Origin: Bacillota bacterium
Lineage (GTDB): Bacteria; Bacillota_G; SHA-98; UBA4971
DNA: 5,877 bases
Assembly: GCA_012512055.1 (NCBI GenBank)
Contig: JAAZEW010000238.1
Coordinates: 1 to 5,877, forward strand
Direction of reading: 5' to 3'
A program made the translations under genes and the position numbers. Below the pieces are notes generated by a model. That model was not told where the DNA came from, did no database searches, and saw nothing but the letters and a program-made list of their open reading frames with translations. Every line of letters starts with the position of its first letter. Position 1 is the stretch's first letter. Shown here piece by piece: positions 1 through 5,126 of the stretch.

Positions 1-292
1 GGACATCCCAGTTCTCACCGCTCATGTGTCCTGTAAAGAACGTAGGGATCAGCCCTACACCGTGTGCCTTGCTGATCTTCACCAGCTCATCGAATTTTGC
101 CATTGCTTCTTCGGACACCCTGTAGGGATCAGGCTGAAAATCCTCCCAAAGGAGAAACACCCGGCACGCGTTAAGAGATAGTTCCGCCATCTGCCGGAAT
201 TCGGCGTCAATGGATTCGGCGTCCCATTCCTTCCACATATGGACCCCGGTTTTCCGTGGCCAATAATTCACACCGCAAATGAATTCTTTCAT
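1..292 (-). CDS. Glycoside hydrolase, cellulase/mannanase-like (GH5-type TIM barrel), N-terminal part, cut by window edge
   Basis: This is the first 97 codons of a gene that runs off the left edge. The protein begins MKEFICGVNYWPRK and carries CRVFLLWEDFQPDP at about residues 46-59 and PTFFTGHMSGENW at about 84-96. These match the first strands of clan GH-A (beta/alpha)8 barrels annotated as 'cellulase family glycosylhydrolase' (beta-mannanase or beta-galactosidase-like); this family call is from memory of the pattern. No signal peptide is visible, so the enzyme is probably cytoplasmic and acts on imported oligosaccharides (inference). The ATG at 292 is chosen because it sits just before the conserved GVNYWP motif and has AGGA 6 bases upstream. 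The frame stays open upstream for another 41 codons to an ATG at 415, but that stretch does not look like the family. The catalytic glutamates lie outside the window, so substrate cannot be judged. Confidence 0.82.
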   Translation of the reverse strand, partial: MKEFICGVNYWPRKTGVHMWKEWDAESIDAEFRQMAELSLNACRVFLLWEDFQPDPYRVSEEAMAKFDELVKISKAHGVGLIPTFFTGHMSGENWDV

Positions 293-632
293 TGAATGTC
301 CTGTCGCCGCATCACGAATTGCATCGCCGGACACACATGCCAGAAAGCGTCTCGGACGATGCCCCCGATTCCGCCGTTTCCCCTCATACGCTGAGACAGG
401 GCCTTCGGCGGACATTGGATTCTGACAGACGGCGACTCTGCTTCCCTCCTTTGTGATCTCATCCTCAACTAATTGTCCAATTCTTGCGAGACATTACCAT
501 TCCGGCCACCACATGCAAAGATGAGCTGAGGAATTCCGAACTATGAGTGTTGGATAGCGTTGCAGAAATTGCCGACTTGTTGTCCTTTGGTTAAATATTA
601 CAATACAACATCCGAGAACTCCTTCTTTCCGG
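293..632. other. Intergenic region between murJ and the glycoside hydrolase gene
   Basis: No convincing gene is seen in these 340 bases. On the minus strand there is a strong Shine-Dalgarno-like AAAGGAGG at about 440-447 without a start codon at working distance. A small perfect inverted repeat, AATTG-TC-CAATT, lies at 471-482. The murJ stop is followed by two direct copies of CCGGAAAGA but by no hairpin with a T run, so no terminator is called. Confidence 0.5.
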
Positions 633-2255
633 TTACGCCTCTTTCCGGACATCGGAGTAAGCCCGGGTCCTGGCAATAATACGCCGGGATGCGCTGCGGG
701 TGGTCGCCAAAACAACGCCTGCTTCAGGGACGCGGAGGATGAAGACCAGTGCGACATAGCAGGTGGCACCCACTATGACAGCAATTGCAAGGCGTGCTAA
801 TTGCATTATGACTGTGCTCCCGGGAATGTAGATTTCAAGTGTGCCATGGGTGAACCAGACTGCGACTCCCATAATTGCTGAAGCAATCAGCACGCGCCAT
901 AGCGAGTCCAAAATAGCCTTGCCTCCTAACGACACCGGAGACGGAGAGCGTGTAGAAGCAAGTTTTTTTCTAAGGATCCATAGGAGCACCCCTGCCCCGA
1001 AAGCGCTGGACAGGGTGTTGGCGAGGGCAAGGCCTCCCTGGGCCAACGGACCCACAAGAATAAAGTTTAGCACGATGTTGATCCCGGCAGAGAATATGCT
1101 GACCATCATCGGAGAGGTAGTATCCTGCAAGGCATAGAAGGCTCGGCTTGTCATGTCACGCAAGGTGAAAAGGGCAACAGCAGGTGACAGGAATAGAAGA
1201 GCCCAAGCAGTAGCCTGTGTAGCCGTAATGTCAAAAGCCCCTCTTTCAAAGACTATGCGGACCATGGGGACGCGGAGCACTGCCATGCCCACTGCAGCCG
1301 GAACCAGCACAAAGCTTATCATCTTGATAGACTCAGAAAAGGCTTTGCTGTATCTTGGCCAGTCGTCTGCTGCCGAAAGACGCGATAGCGTAGGATACAT
1401 CACTGTGATGATGGATGTGCCCACCACACCGGGGACAAGCCCCATCAGGCGAGTGGCATAGCTCAGAGCAGCCAGGCTTCCTTCTGCCAGGCCCGATACC
1501 AGCATACGATTTACCAATGTGGACGCCTGTCCCGCAAGAGTGGCAAGAAGCACAGGGCCAATCAATGCGCCCATCCGTCGAAGGCCCGGGTCATTCAAAT
1601 TCAGGATGGGACTCCAGCGGTATCCGGTTTTGGCAATAGCCGGCAATTTGAGAACGACTTGGGCTGCGATGGCAACCACTGTGCCTGCGCCGACAGCCCG
1701 AATCCCGAACCTGGGTCCTAAGAGCAGGATAGAACTGATGATAGTGACATTGTAAGCCAGGCTTGTCATTGCAGGGACTGCGAAATTGTCGTCAGCTTGG
1801 AGCATACCTGTAAGAAGCCCGGATAAGGCCTGGAACAGAACCATGGGAAACATGATCCTTGTCATGGAAACTGTAAGCGCATACACTTCTCCCTGGAATC
1901 CCGGGGCTACAATGCGGGTTAGCGGGCCTACAAAGGACTCGCCTATCGCGATGAAGGGCACAGCCAAGAGGACAGTGGCATTTATGACTGAGCTTACCAT
2001 CCTGTGGGCAGCATCACGTCCGTGCGCCTGACGCACCTGGGAGAACACCGGTATGAATGTGCTTCCCAAAGCTGCTGATACTGCTGAGAAGATAACCACA
2101 GGGACAGTCTGGCCCATCAGATAGGCATCAGTGGCATATGTGGCACCAAACACTGCAGCAAGAGACGCTTCCCTGGCAAACCCGAGAAACTTGCTGATTA
2201 CCGAAAGAACGGCAACGATTCCTGCCGCTTTCAAGAGGCCTTCTTTAGCTGTCAA
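633..2255 (-). CDS. murJ: Lipid II flippase MurJ (MviN family)
   Basis: MurJ moves the peptidoglycan precursor lipid II across the cytoplasmic membrane. The 540 residues fit the family (about 500-540) and are hydrophobic throughout, consistent with 14 membrane segments of the MOP superfamily. Family marks in order are ISKFLGFAREA (residues 20-30), FGATYATDAY (36-45), SYATRLMGLVPG (265-276), FERGAF (336-341) and FYALQDTTSP (373-382). Compared with E. coli MurJ from memory, essential R24 and D39 correspond to R28 and D43 and R270 to R269; R18 is K22, R52 is not kept, and E273 is G272, differences I expect in Gram-positive-type homologues. The start is TTG at 2255, supported by AGGTGGAG 8 bases upstream; the protein begins at the expected place before TM1. 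It is monocistronic by spacing, 545 bases from the preceding gene and 340 from the next. Confidence 0.95.
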   Translation of the reverse strand: MTAKEGLLKAAGIVAVLSVISKFLGFAREASLAAVFGATYATDAYLMGQTVPVVIFSAVSAALGSTFIPVFSQVRQAHGRDAAHRMVSSVINATVLLAVPFIAIGESFVGPLTRIVAPGFQGEVYALTVSMTRIMFPMVLFQALSGLLTGMLQADDNFAVPAMTSLAYNVTIISSILLLGPRFGIRAVGAGTVVAIAAQVVLKLPAIAKTGYRWSPILNLNDPGLRRMGALIGPVLLATLAGQASTLVNRMLVSGLAEGSLAALSYATRLMGLVPGVVGTSIITVMYPTLSRLSAADDWPRYSKAFSESIKMISFVLVPAAVGMAVLRVPMVRIVFERGAFDITATQATAWALLFLSPAVALFTLRDMTSRAFYALQDTTSPMMVSIFSAGINIVLNFILVGPLAQGGLALANTLSSAFGAGVLLWILRKKLASTRSPSPVSLGGKAILDSLWRVLIASAIMGVAVWFTHGTLEIYIPGSTVIMQLARLAIAVIVGATCYVALVFILRVPEAGVVLATTRSASRRIIARTRAYSDVRKEA

Positions 2256-2263
2256 CGGTTAAT

Positions 2264-2271
2264 CTCCACCT
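2264..2271 (-). promoter_or_regulatory. Ribosome binding site deciding the TTG start of murJ
   Basis: On the minus strand AGGTGGAG lies 8 bases before the TTG at 2255. No ATG or GTG with a comparable site is present nearby, so a TTG start is preferred. A TTG start lowers initiation efficiency in general, which would suit modest expression of a membrane flippase (inference). Confidence 0.7.
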
Positions 2272-2589
2272 GAAAACCGCCTGTCCTTTGTACTAACGCT
2301 TACCGCCCGTTCTTTGTCCGACGTTAGCCAGCTCTCCTTATGCTGACTCCGGCCGCCTTTGCCGTGCGCCTGAAGTCAACCACTGCTTCCTCAAGCCGGC
2401 TCTGGCACACTTGTCCTATGCATTAGCGTGCCATGGTATCGCCGTATGTGGCAGCATCTAAAGGCCACTTAACTCATGCATAAAAGGCAAGTCATACGGG
2501 CCAAGGGCTTGTCTATCATTTTAACGTTGTACAGGATAGGAAACAAGCCGGCGGTTTCAAGATTGAGAACAGGGTGTATTGGTCGAACA

Positions 2590-2736
2590 TGGCTCGCCTG
2601 GAGAGCCATTCGCACTGATTTGATAACTTCCAGTGGTCCACTGGCTCACGTGGTGAGCCATTCAAGCGGATCTGAGGGCTTCCGCATAGTCGATTGGTTC
2701 TTCCCGAAAGCCACTCCGCTAAATTTGAAGGCTTCC
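2590..2736. repeat. Three degenerate 42-base tandem repeats, each with a conserved hairpin
   Basis: Units lie at 2590-2631, 2642-2683 and 2695-2736 (period 52 and 53). Each reads, on the plus strand: TGGYTC, 7 variable bases, RAGCCAYTC, 5 variable bases, RATYTGA, NRRC, TTCC. By eye, units 1 and 2 match at 31 of 42 bases and units 2 and 3 at 25 of 42. The GGYTC and RAGCC blocks are the two arms of a hairpin, always 12 bases apart start to start, and the unit 3 change leaves a GGUU/AGCC pairing through one G-U wobble. The 52/53 period is not a multiple of three, so these are not protein-level repeats. A decayed fourth unit may start near 2545 (AAGCC followed by TTGAGAAC). Confidence 0.7.
2630..2659. 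repeat. Two adjoining perfect 7-bp hairpins
   Basis: CCAGTGG-T-CCACTGG at 2630-2644 shares its last two bases with GGCTCAC-GTG-GTGAGCC at 2643-2659. Both arms are perfect over 7 bases. They cannot form fully at the same time, so this may be a pair of alternative structures. Neither is followed by a T run on either strand, so neither looks like an intrinsic terminator. Confidence 0.6.
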
Positions 2737-2740
2737 CTGT

Positions 2741-2758
2741 GAGCGACTTGAGCGACTT
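2741..2758. repeat. 9-base tandem duplication (GAGCGACTT x2)
   Basis: Two exact head-to-tail copies of GAGCGACTT lie between the hairpin repeats and the stop codon of the 126-residue gene. It is short enough to be a replication-slippage product and no function is evident. Confidence 0.6.
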
Positions 2759-2800
2759 TTGATGGTACCTGATTAAAATTCGAACACCTCTCAAATGTCA

Positions 2801-3181
2801 CTAGACCCTTTTGATTCCTTCCAAATCAAAATAGACATTTCTGGCCCTGAACGGTGCGGGATTAGTGTATATTAATCTGACTTTCTCGAAGTCGCTCAGT
2901 CTCTTTGAATGATAGTAGGGTTTCTCAAAGCATAGTCTTTCATCTCTTAACCAGTCAGGAACCTCAATTCCATGGATCTGCGAGTAATAGTCTATTAGGG
3001 CCGATGCCTTCGTCAGGTACACTATCTCCTCTTCAGTGCATGAATCCGGATCTACAGGTTCATTCCACAGACTATCAATGAACTTTGTATCTTTGTATGT
3101 CAAAAGCTCAAGTAGTTGGTTCAAGCTCGTATCTTCATCTGTGTACTCAAACAAGTCCTGCAAATAGCTATTCCCAATCAT
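2801..3181 (-). CDS. Uncharacterised 126-residue protein, partner of the upstream nucleotidyltransferase
   Basis: I do not recognise a named family. The protein is acidic in its first half (many D and E up to residue 52) and has no signal peptide or membrane segment, so it should be cytosolic. A compact, conserved-looking C-terminal half runs from IDYYSQIHGIEVPDW (63-77) to FRARNVYFDLEGIKRV (111-126); an F-x-x-RNVF/Y-x-x-x-x-I/L-x-RV ending is one I associate, from memory, with small proteins encoded beside AbiEii/DUF6036-type nucleotidyltransferases. Its ATG at 3181 lies inside the end of the upstream gene (14-base overlap), with GGGAAGG 9 bases before it, so translation is probably coupled. 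Base composition is AT-rich like its partner and unlike murJ and dppA. It may be the second half of a two-gene toxin-antitoxin-like unit; which partner would be toxic cannot be told from sequence. Confidence 0.8.
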   Translation of the reverse strand: MIGNSYLQDLFEYTDEDTSLNQLLELLTYKDTKFIDSLWNEPVDPDSCTEEEIVYLTKASALIDYYSQIHGIEVPDWLRDERLCFEKPYYHSKRLSDFEKVRLIYTNPAPFRARNVYFDLEGIKRV

Positions 3182-3734
3182 AGCCCAGATCCTTCCCTAA
3201 GTATTTAATAAAGGTCATCTGTCTTTCTCCTAATAACCTGAGAGGCACATAAGCTGAGACTATATCTACAAGCTCGTCCTTGGTTGTAACGTTCAAATCA
3301 TTACACAAGACATAGGCGTCTATGAAATCTCTGGCCGGCTCAGGCCTTGACGCCAGTATCTTCATAGCCAATAATTGCTGCGCCTTAGGTTTTAGGATAG
3401 TCAGATTTGAGTAGACTGCGTAAGTCTCCTTGTCTTCTTTTATGAGGTGTTTCAATGGTTCTTTGATTTCTTCATTTATCCAGTTGTCCGGCAGATTAAA
3501 GGCGTACTGGGTAGTATTCAGTATATTTTGAAGAAGCTTGGAATTAATGTCGCTAAATACACAATCTATGTCTTTAGTAGCTGGCCTATTATCGTAAACC
3601 ATAGTCATGACAGACCCGTCGTATACAGTTATCTCAAGCTGCAGTTGATTTTCTTCGAGTCTTTCATTCAGGTACTCGAGTATTTCCAGTAGCTTGTTCT
3701 TGTCCATTAATTTAACATCATTTGATTCGGCCAT
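3168..3734 (-). CDS. Nucleotidyltransferase-fold protein (DUF6036/AbiEii-like)
   Basis: The 188-residue protein shows the minimal nucleotidyltransferase core: YDGSVMTMVYDNRPATKDID at about 38-57, with G40-S41 and the D55-x-D57 metal-binding pair, then a helical part with LLAMKILASRPEPARDFID, where the K and R-x-F-I-D are typical of AbiEii/DUF6036-type proteins. Such proteins transfer a nucleotide, or as MNT-type antitoxins modify a partner; the substrate here is unknown. The first glycine of the usual GGS motif is aspartate (D39). The start at ATG 3734 is chosen over the longer open frame (to 3851) because GGAGG sits 6 bases upstream and a TATAAT-like box lies 38 bases upstream, inside the longer version, whose first 39 residues look non-coding. 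It overlaps the next gene by 14 bases. About 35-42% G+C in sampled lines suggests horizontal acquisition. Confidence 0.85.
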   Translation of the reverse strand: MAESNDVKLMDKNKLLEILEYLNERLEENQLQLEITVYDGSVMTMVYDNRPATKDIDCVFSDINSKLLQNILNTTQYAFNLPDNWINEEIKEPLKHLIKEDKETYAVYSNLTILKPKAQQLLAMKILASRPEPARDFIDAYVLCNDLNVTTKDELVDIVSAYVPLRLLGERQMTFIKYLGKDLGYDWE

Positions 3735-3740
3735 GTTGAG

Positions 3741-3745
3741 CCTCC
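3741..3745 (-). promoter_or_regulatory. Ribosome binding site deciding the nucleotidyltransferase start
   Basis: GGAGG on the minus strand, 6 bases before the ATG at 3734. This is the strongest site in the region and sets the 188-residue reading over a 227-residue one. Confidence 0.8.
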
Positions 3746-3771
3746 GGATCACAACTCTTGTTCTTATCCTA

Positions 3772-3777
3772 ATTATA
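3772..3777 (-). promoter_or_regulatory. Probable -10 box of the two-gene AT-rich unit
   Basis: A perfect TATAAT on the minus strand, which would start transcription near 3765 and give a leader of about 30 bases. No good TTGACA-like -35 is at 16-18 bases; TTGGCC at 14 bases is too close. The promoter may be weak, or rely on an activator or the 33-base repeat just upstream (3802-3834). Confidence 0.5.
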
Positions 3778-3801
3778 CTATATTGACTGGAGGCCAACCT
3801 G

Positions 3802-3834
3802 CTGTTGCCGGGCTTTGCAGAACATGATTGAGTA
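3802..3834. repeat. 33-base repeat, copy 1
   Basis: This copy agrees at 27 of 33 bases, without gaps, with 4792-4824; five of the six differences are transitions. It lies 68 bases upstream of the nucleotidyltransferase start and 24 bases upstream of its -10 box. Similarity ends sharply on both sides. Read on the minus strand in one frame it would encode YSIMF-C-K-AR-QQ, so it could also be a scrap of a former gene. Confidence 0.7.
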
Positions 3835-3883
3835 AAAGGAGCTTTTGACACCCCAAAAAGTATCCTGTAATCCTGCGGAATCC

Positions 3884-4696
3884 CTAGCGAGCCAGGGCGA
3901 TCATAGCCTGCAAGCCCTGAAAAGCGGTCAAGTAGTCATCAGCGGAAAAAGCCACGGTTTTCGCATCAAGTAGCTTAGAATATGGCATCCTGGACGCATT
4001 TTCAGCCAAGCCGGAATCCTTGAACTCGATCTTGAAAGCAACAGGCGAACCCGGCAGCCAGGGCTTGGCCGAATCCAGCGACGCAATGGCTTGCTCTGCC
4101 TCTTGCCTTATCAGGTCTTGCGCTCTCTCGGGAGACAAGCACAATGCAGATTGCCTGGTAATAGCAGTCTTGACGGTGGCAGTCCTAACGTGGGGAAGAA
4201 GCTCCTTGGCCTCATGGCTCACAATGTCGTCTCCGCATACCAAGACTACAGGGACTCCGAAATATCCAGCCAGCGCAGCGTTAATTCCGGTCTCTCCCAC
4301 AATCATGCCATTCACCCAAACATTTGCCACACTGGCACCGGATATGGTATGACTCAACACGCCCGGGGTCCCCATTCGCGCGTGGTAACCAACGAAAATG
4401 GCAGCCGCACAGTCTTCCCCGATACCTTGCATCATGGAAAGGGGTTTCCGGGACCCTGTGATTAACGTAGCAGCAGGGTTAATTTTCTCAATAAGAAGGT
4501 TAGTCATAGGTCCATGGGAATCGTTGACAACCACCTCTGTGGCGCCTGCACTAAACGCGCCCTCAATAGCCGCATTGGCTTCGCCGGTCATGAGACTACG
4601 AGCGCGTTCATAATCCGCACCGTCGGAGGAAGTATGTGTACCCGACGCAACAACACCGGATATTCCTTCGATATCGCATGAAATGAAGATCTTCAT
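3884..4696 (-). CDS. dppA: D-aminopeptidase, DppA family (peptidase M55)
   Basis: DppA-type enzymes are zinc-dependent, self-compartmentalising cytosolic peptidases that release N-terminal D-amino acids, such as D-Ala, from short peptides, serving D-peptide scavenging or wall turnover. The 270 residues match the family length. The signature S-x-D-x-E-G is at 6-11 (SCDIEG). Comparison with B. subtilis DppA, from memory, gives zinc ligands D8, E10, H61 (in NDSHG), H105 (in GYHAR) and E135 (in VGETG), and the proposed catalytic histidine H116 (in LSHT); all are present, so it should be active. The ATG at 4696 follows AAAGGGAGA with a 6-base gap. Unlike the Bacillus dpp operon there is no oligopeptide transporter next to it; the upstream gene is an ABC-2 permease 430 bases away. 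About 57% G+C in a sampled line, like murJ. Confidence 0.95.
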   Translation of the reverse strand: MKIFISCDIEGISGVVASGTHTSSDGADYERARSLMTGEANAAIEGAFSAGATEVVVNDSHGPMTNLLIEKINPAATLITGSRKPLSMMQGIGEDCAAAIFVGYHARMGTPGVLSHTISGASVANVWVNGMIVGETGINAALAGYFGVPVVLVCGDDIVSHEAKELLPHVRTATVKTAITRQSALCLSPERAQDLIRQEAEQAIASLDSAKPWLPGSPVAFKIEFKDSGLAENASRMPYSKLLDAKTVAFSADDYLTAFQGLQAMIALAR

Positions 4697-4713
4697 CTAA
4701 TCTCTCCCTTTAC

Positions 4714-4728
4714 TATCGTAGTGCGATA
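4714..4728. promoter_or_regulatory. Small inverted repeat just upstream of dppA
   Basis: TATCG-TAGTG-CGATA, perfect 5-base arms, ends 18 bases before the dppA start and just outside its ribosome site. Its position would suit a repressor operator or a leader hairpin; with 5-base arms chance is not excluded. Confidence 0.3.
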
Positions 4729-4791
4729 TTCGACGTTGTCGTGTGTTCTCCTTTGTGCACCGGAGCAATGCAGACACTGCAACCCTTCCCC

Positions 4792-4824
4792 CTGTTACCG
4801 GGCCCTACGGAACATGATGGAGTA
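4792..4824. repeat. 33-base repeat, copy 2
   Basis: Same orientation as copy 1 at 3802-3834 and likewise upstream of a minus-strand gene (96 bases before the dppA start). In the minus frame that gave YSIMF in copy 1, this copy reads YSIMF-R-R-AR then stop, with an open frame back to about 4875. Shared ancestry is likely; function is unknown. Confidence 0.7.
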
Positions 4825-5004
4825 GGCTTCAGCCCATAACATTACATTTGTCAGAGTGGAAAAACTTGACACACGTTACGGGTTGCCGAATAAATAAAAA
4901 GGCAGACCTCCGGCTTGACCTGAGGGAAAGATAAACCTGGGAAGGAAATCCAAGAATAGTGCTGAATGTAAGCAGGGAAACCATACTGACCTTAGTAGAT
5001 CACC

Positions 5005-5116
5005 ATGAGACCGTTGTTCTCTCCCACATTATGTTAACGCAGCCCGCCCGAATCGCAAAAACTGGTCGCCGTCTTCAGCGAAACCGGCGGTTACTGGAGA
5101 AGTCCAACGGTCTCAT
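5005..5116. repeat. Nested inverted repeat, possible MITE-like element or structured RNA
   Basis: Perfect 12-base arms ATGAGACCGTTG (5005-5016) and CAACGGTCTCAT (5105-5116) enclose 88 bases. The stem continues inward with TTCTC (5017-5021) against GAGAA (5097-5101), with a 3-base bulge at 5102-5104, giving 17 pairs. Inside is a further hairpin CGCCG/CGGCG (5067-5071 with 5085-5089). The right arm begins 10 bases after the permease stop codon. No target-site duplication flanks it and no T run follows on either strand, so neither a clean transposon footprint nor an intrinsic terminator is shown. Confidence 0.65.
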
Positions 5117-5126
5117 AGACTCATAC

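Larger units (their letters stand above)
2256..2800. other. 545-base intergenic region with a hairpin repeat cluster
   Basis: Open frames of 80-90 codons exist on both strands here (2476-2742 plus, 2516-2794 minus) but they overlap each other, lack credible ribosome sites and resemble nothing recognised. The structured part is the repeat cluster at 2590-2736 followed by a 9-base tandem duplication at 2741-2758. Between 2256 and 2480 there is a CTAACG/CGTTAG inverted repeat (2293-2298 with 2322-2327) upstream of murJ. No promoter hexamers for murJ could be identified with confidence. Confidence 0.55.
4697..5126. other. 430-base intergenic region between the ABC permease and dppA
   Basis: No credible gene is seen. 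A 71-codon GTG-started frame on the plus strand (4959-5174) runs into the permease gene antisense and is not recognised. The region holds a nested inverted repeat (5005-5116), one copy of the 33-base repeat (4792-4824) and two small inverted repeats close to dppA: TATCG-TAGTG-CGATA at 4714-4728 and TGCAG-ACA-CTGCA at 4769-4781. No clear promoter for dppA was found. Confidence 0.55.

Noticed and set aside
391..425. Third copy of the 33-base repeat about 99 bases upstream of the glycoside hydrolase
   Set aside because: Blocks such as GGGCC and ACAT line up, but only with gaps and at little more than half of the positions, which is too close to chance.
494..769. Minus-strand 91-codon frame overlapping the end of murJ
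   Set aside because: Most of it is murJ read in another frame, and the rest has low-complexity, unrecognised sequence without a ribosome site.
2590..2736. CRISPR array
   Set aside because: The repeats are only 60-74% alike, while real CRISPR repeats are nearly identical, and the gaps between 42-base units are 10-11 bases, too short for spacers. No cas gene is in view.
2516..2794. Minus-strand 92-codon frame
   Set aside because: It spans the hairpin repeats, whose 52/53-base period breaks any reading frame pattern, has no good ribosome site and resembles no protein I know.
3735..3851. N-terminal extension of the nucleotidyltransferase to 227 residues
   Set aside because: The extension contains the TATAAT box and the GGAGG site of the shorter form, and part of the 33-base repeat; its residues look like translated non-coding DNA.
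5005..5116. Intrinsic terminator of the ABC permease gene
   Set aside because: The closing arms are 88 bases apart and no run of T follows on the minus strand.
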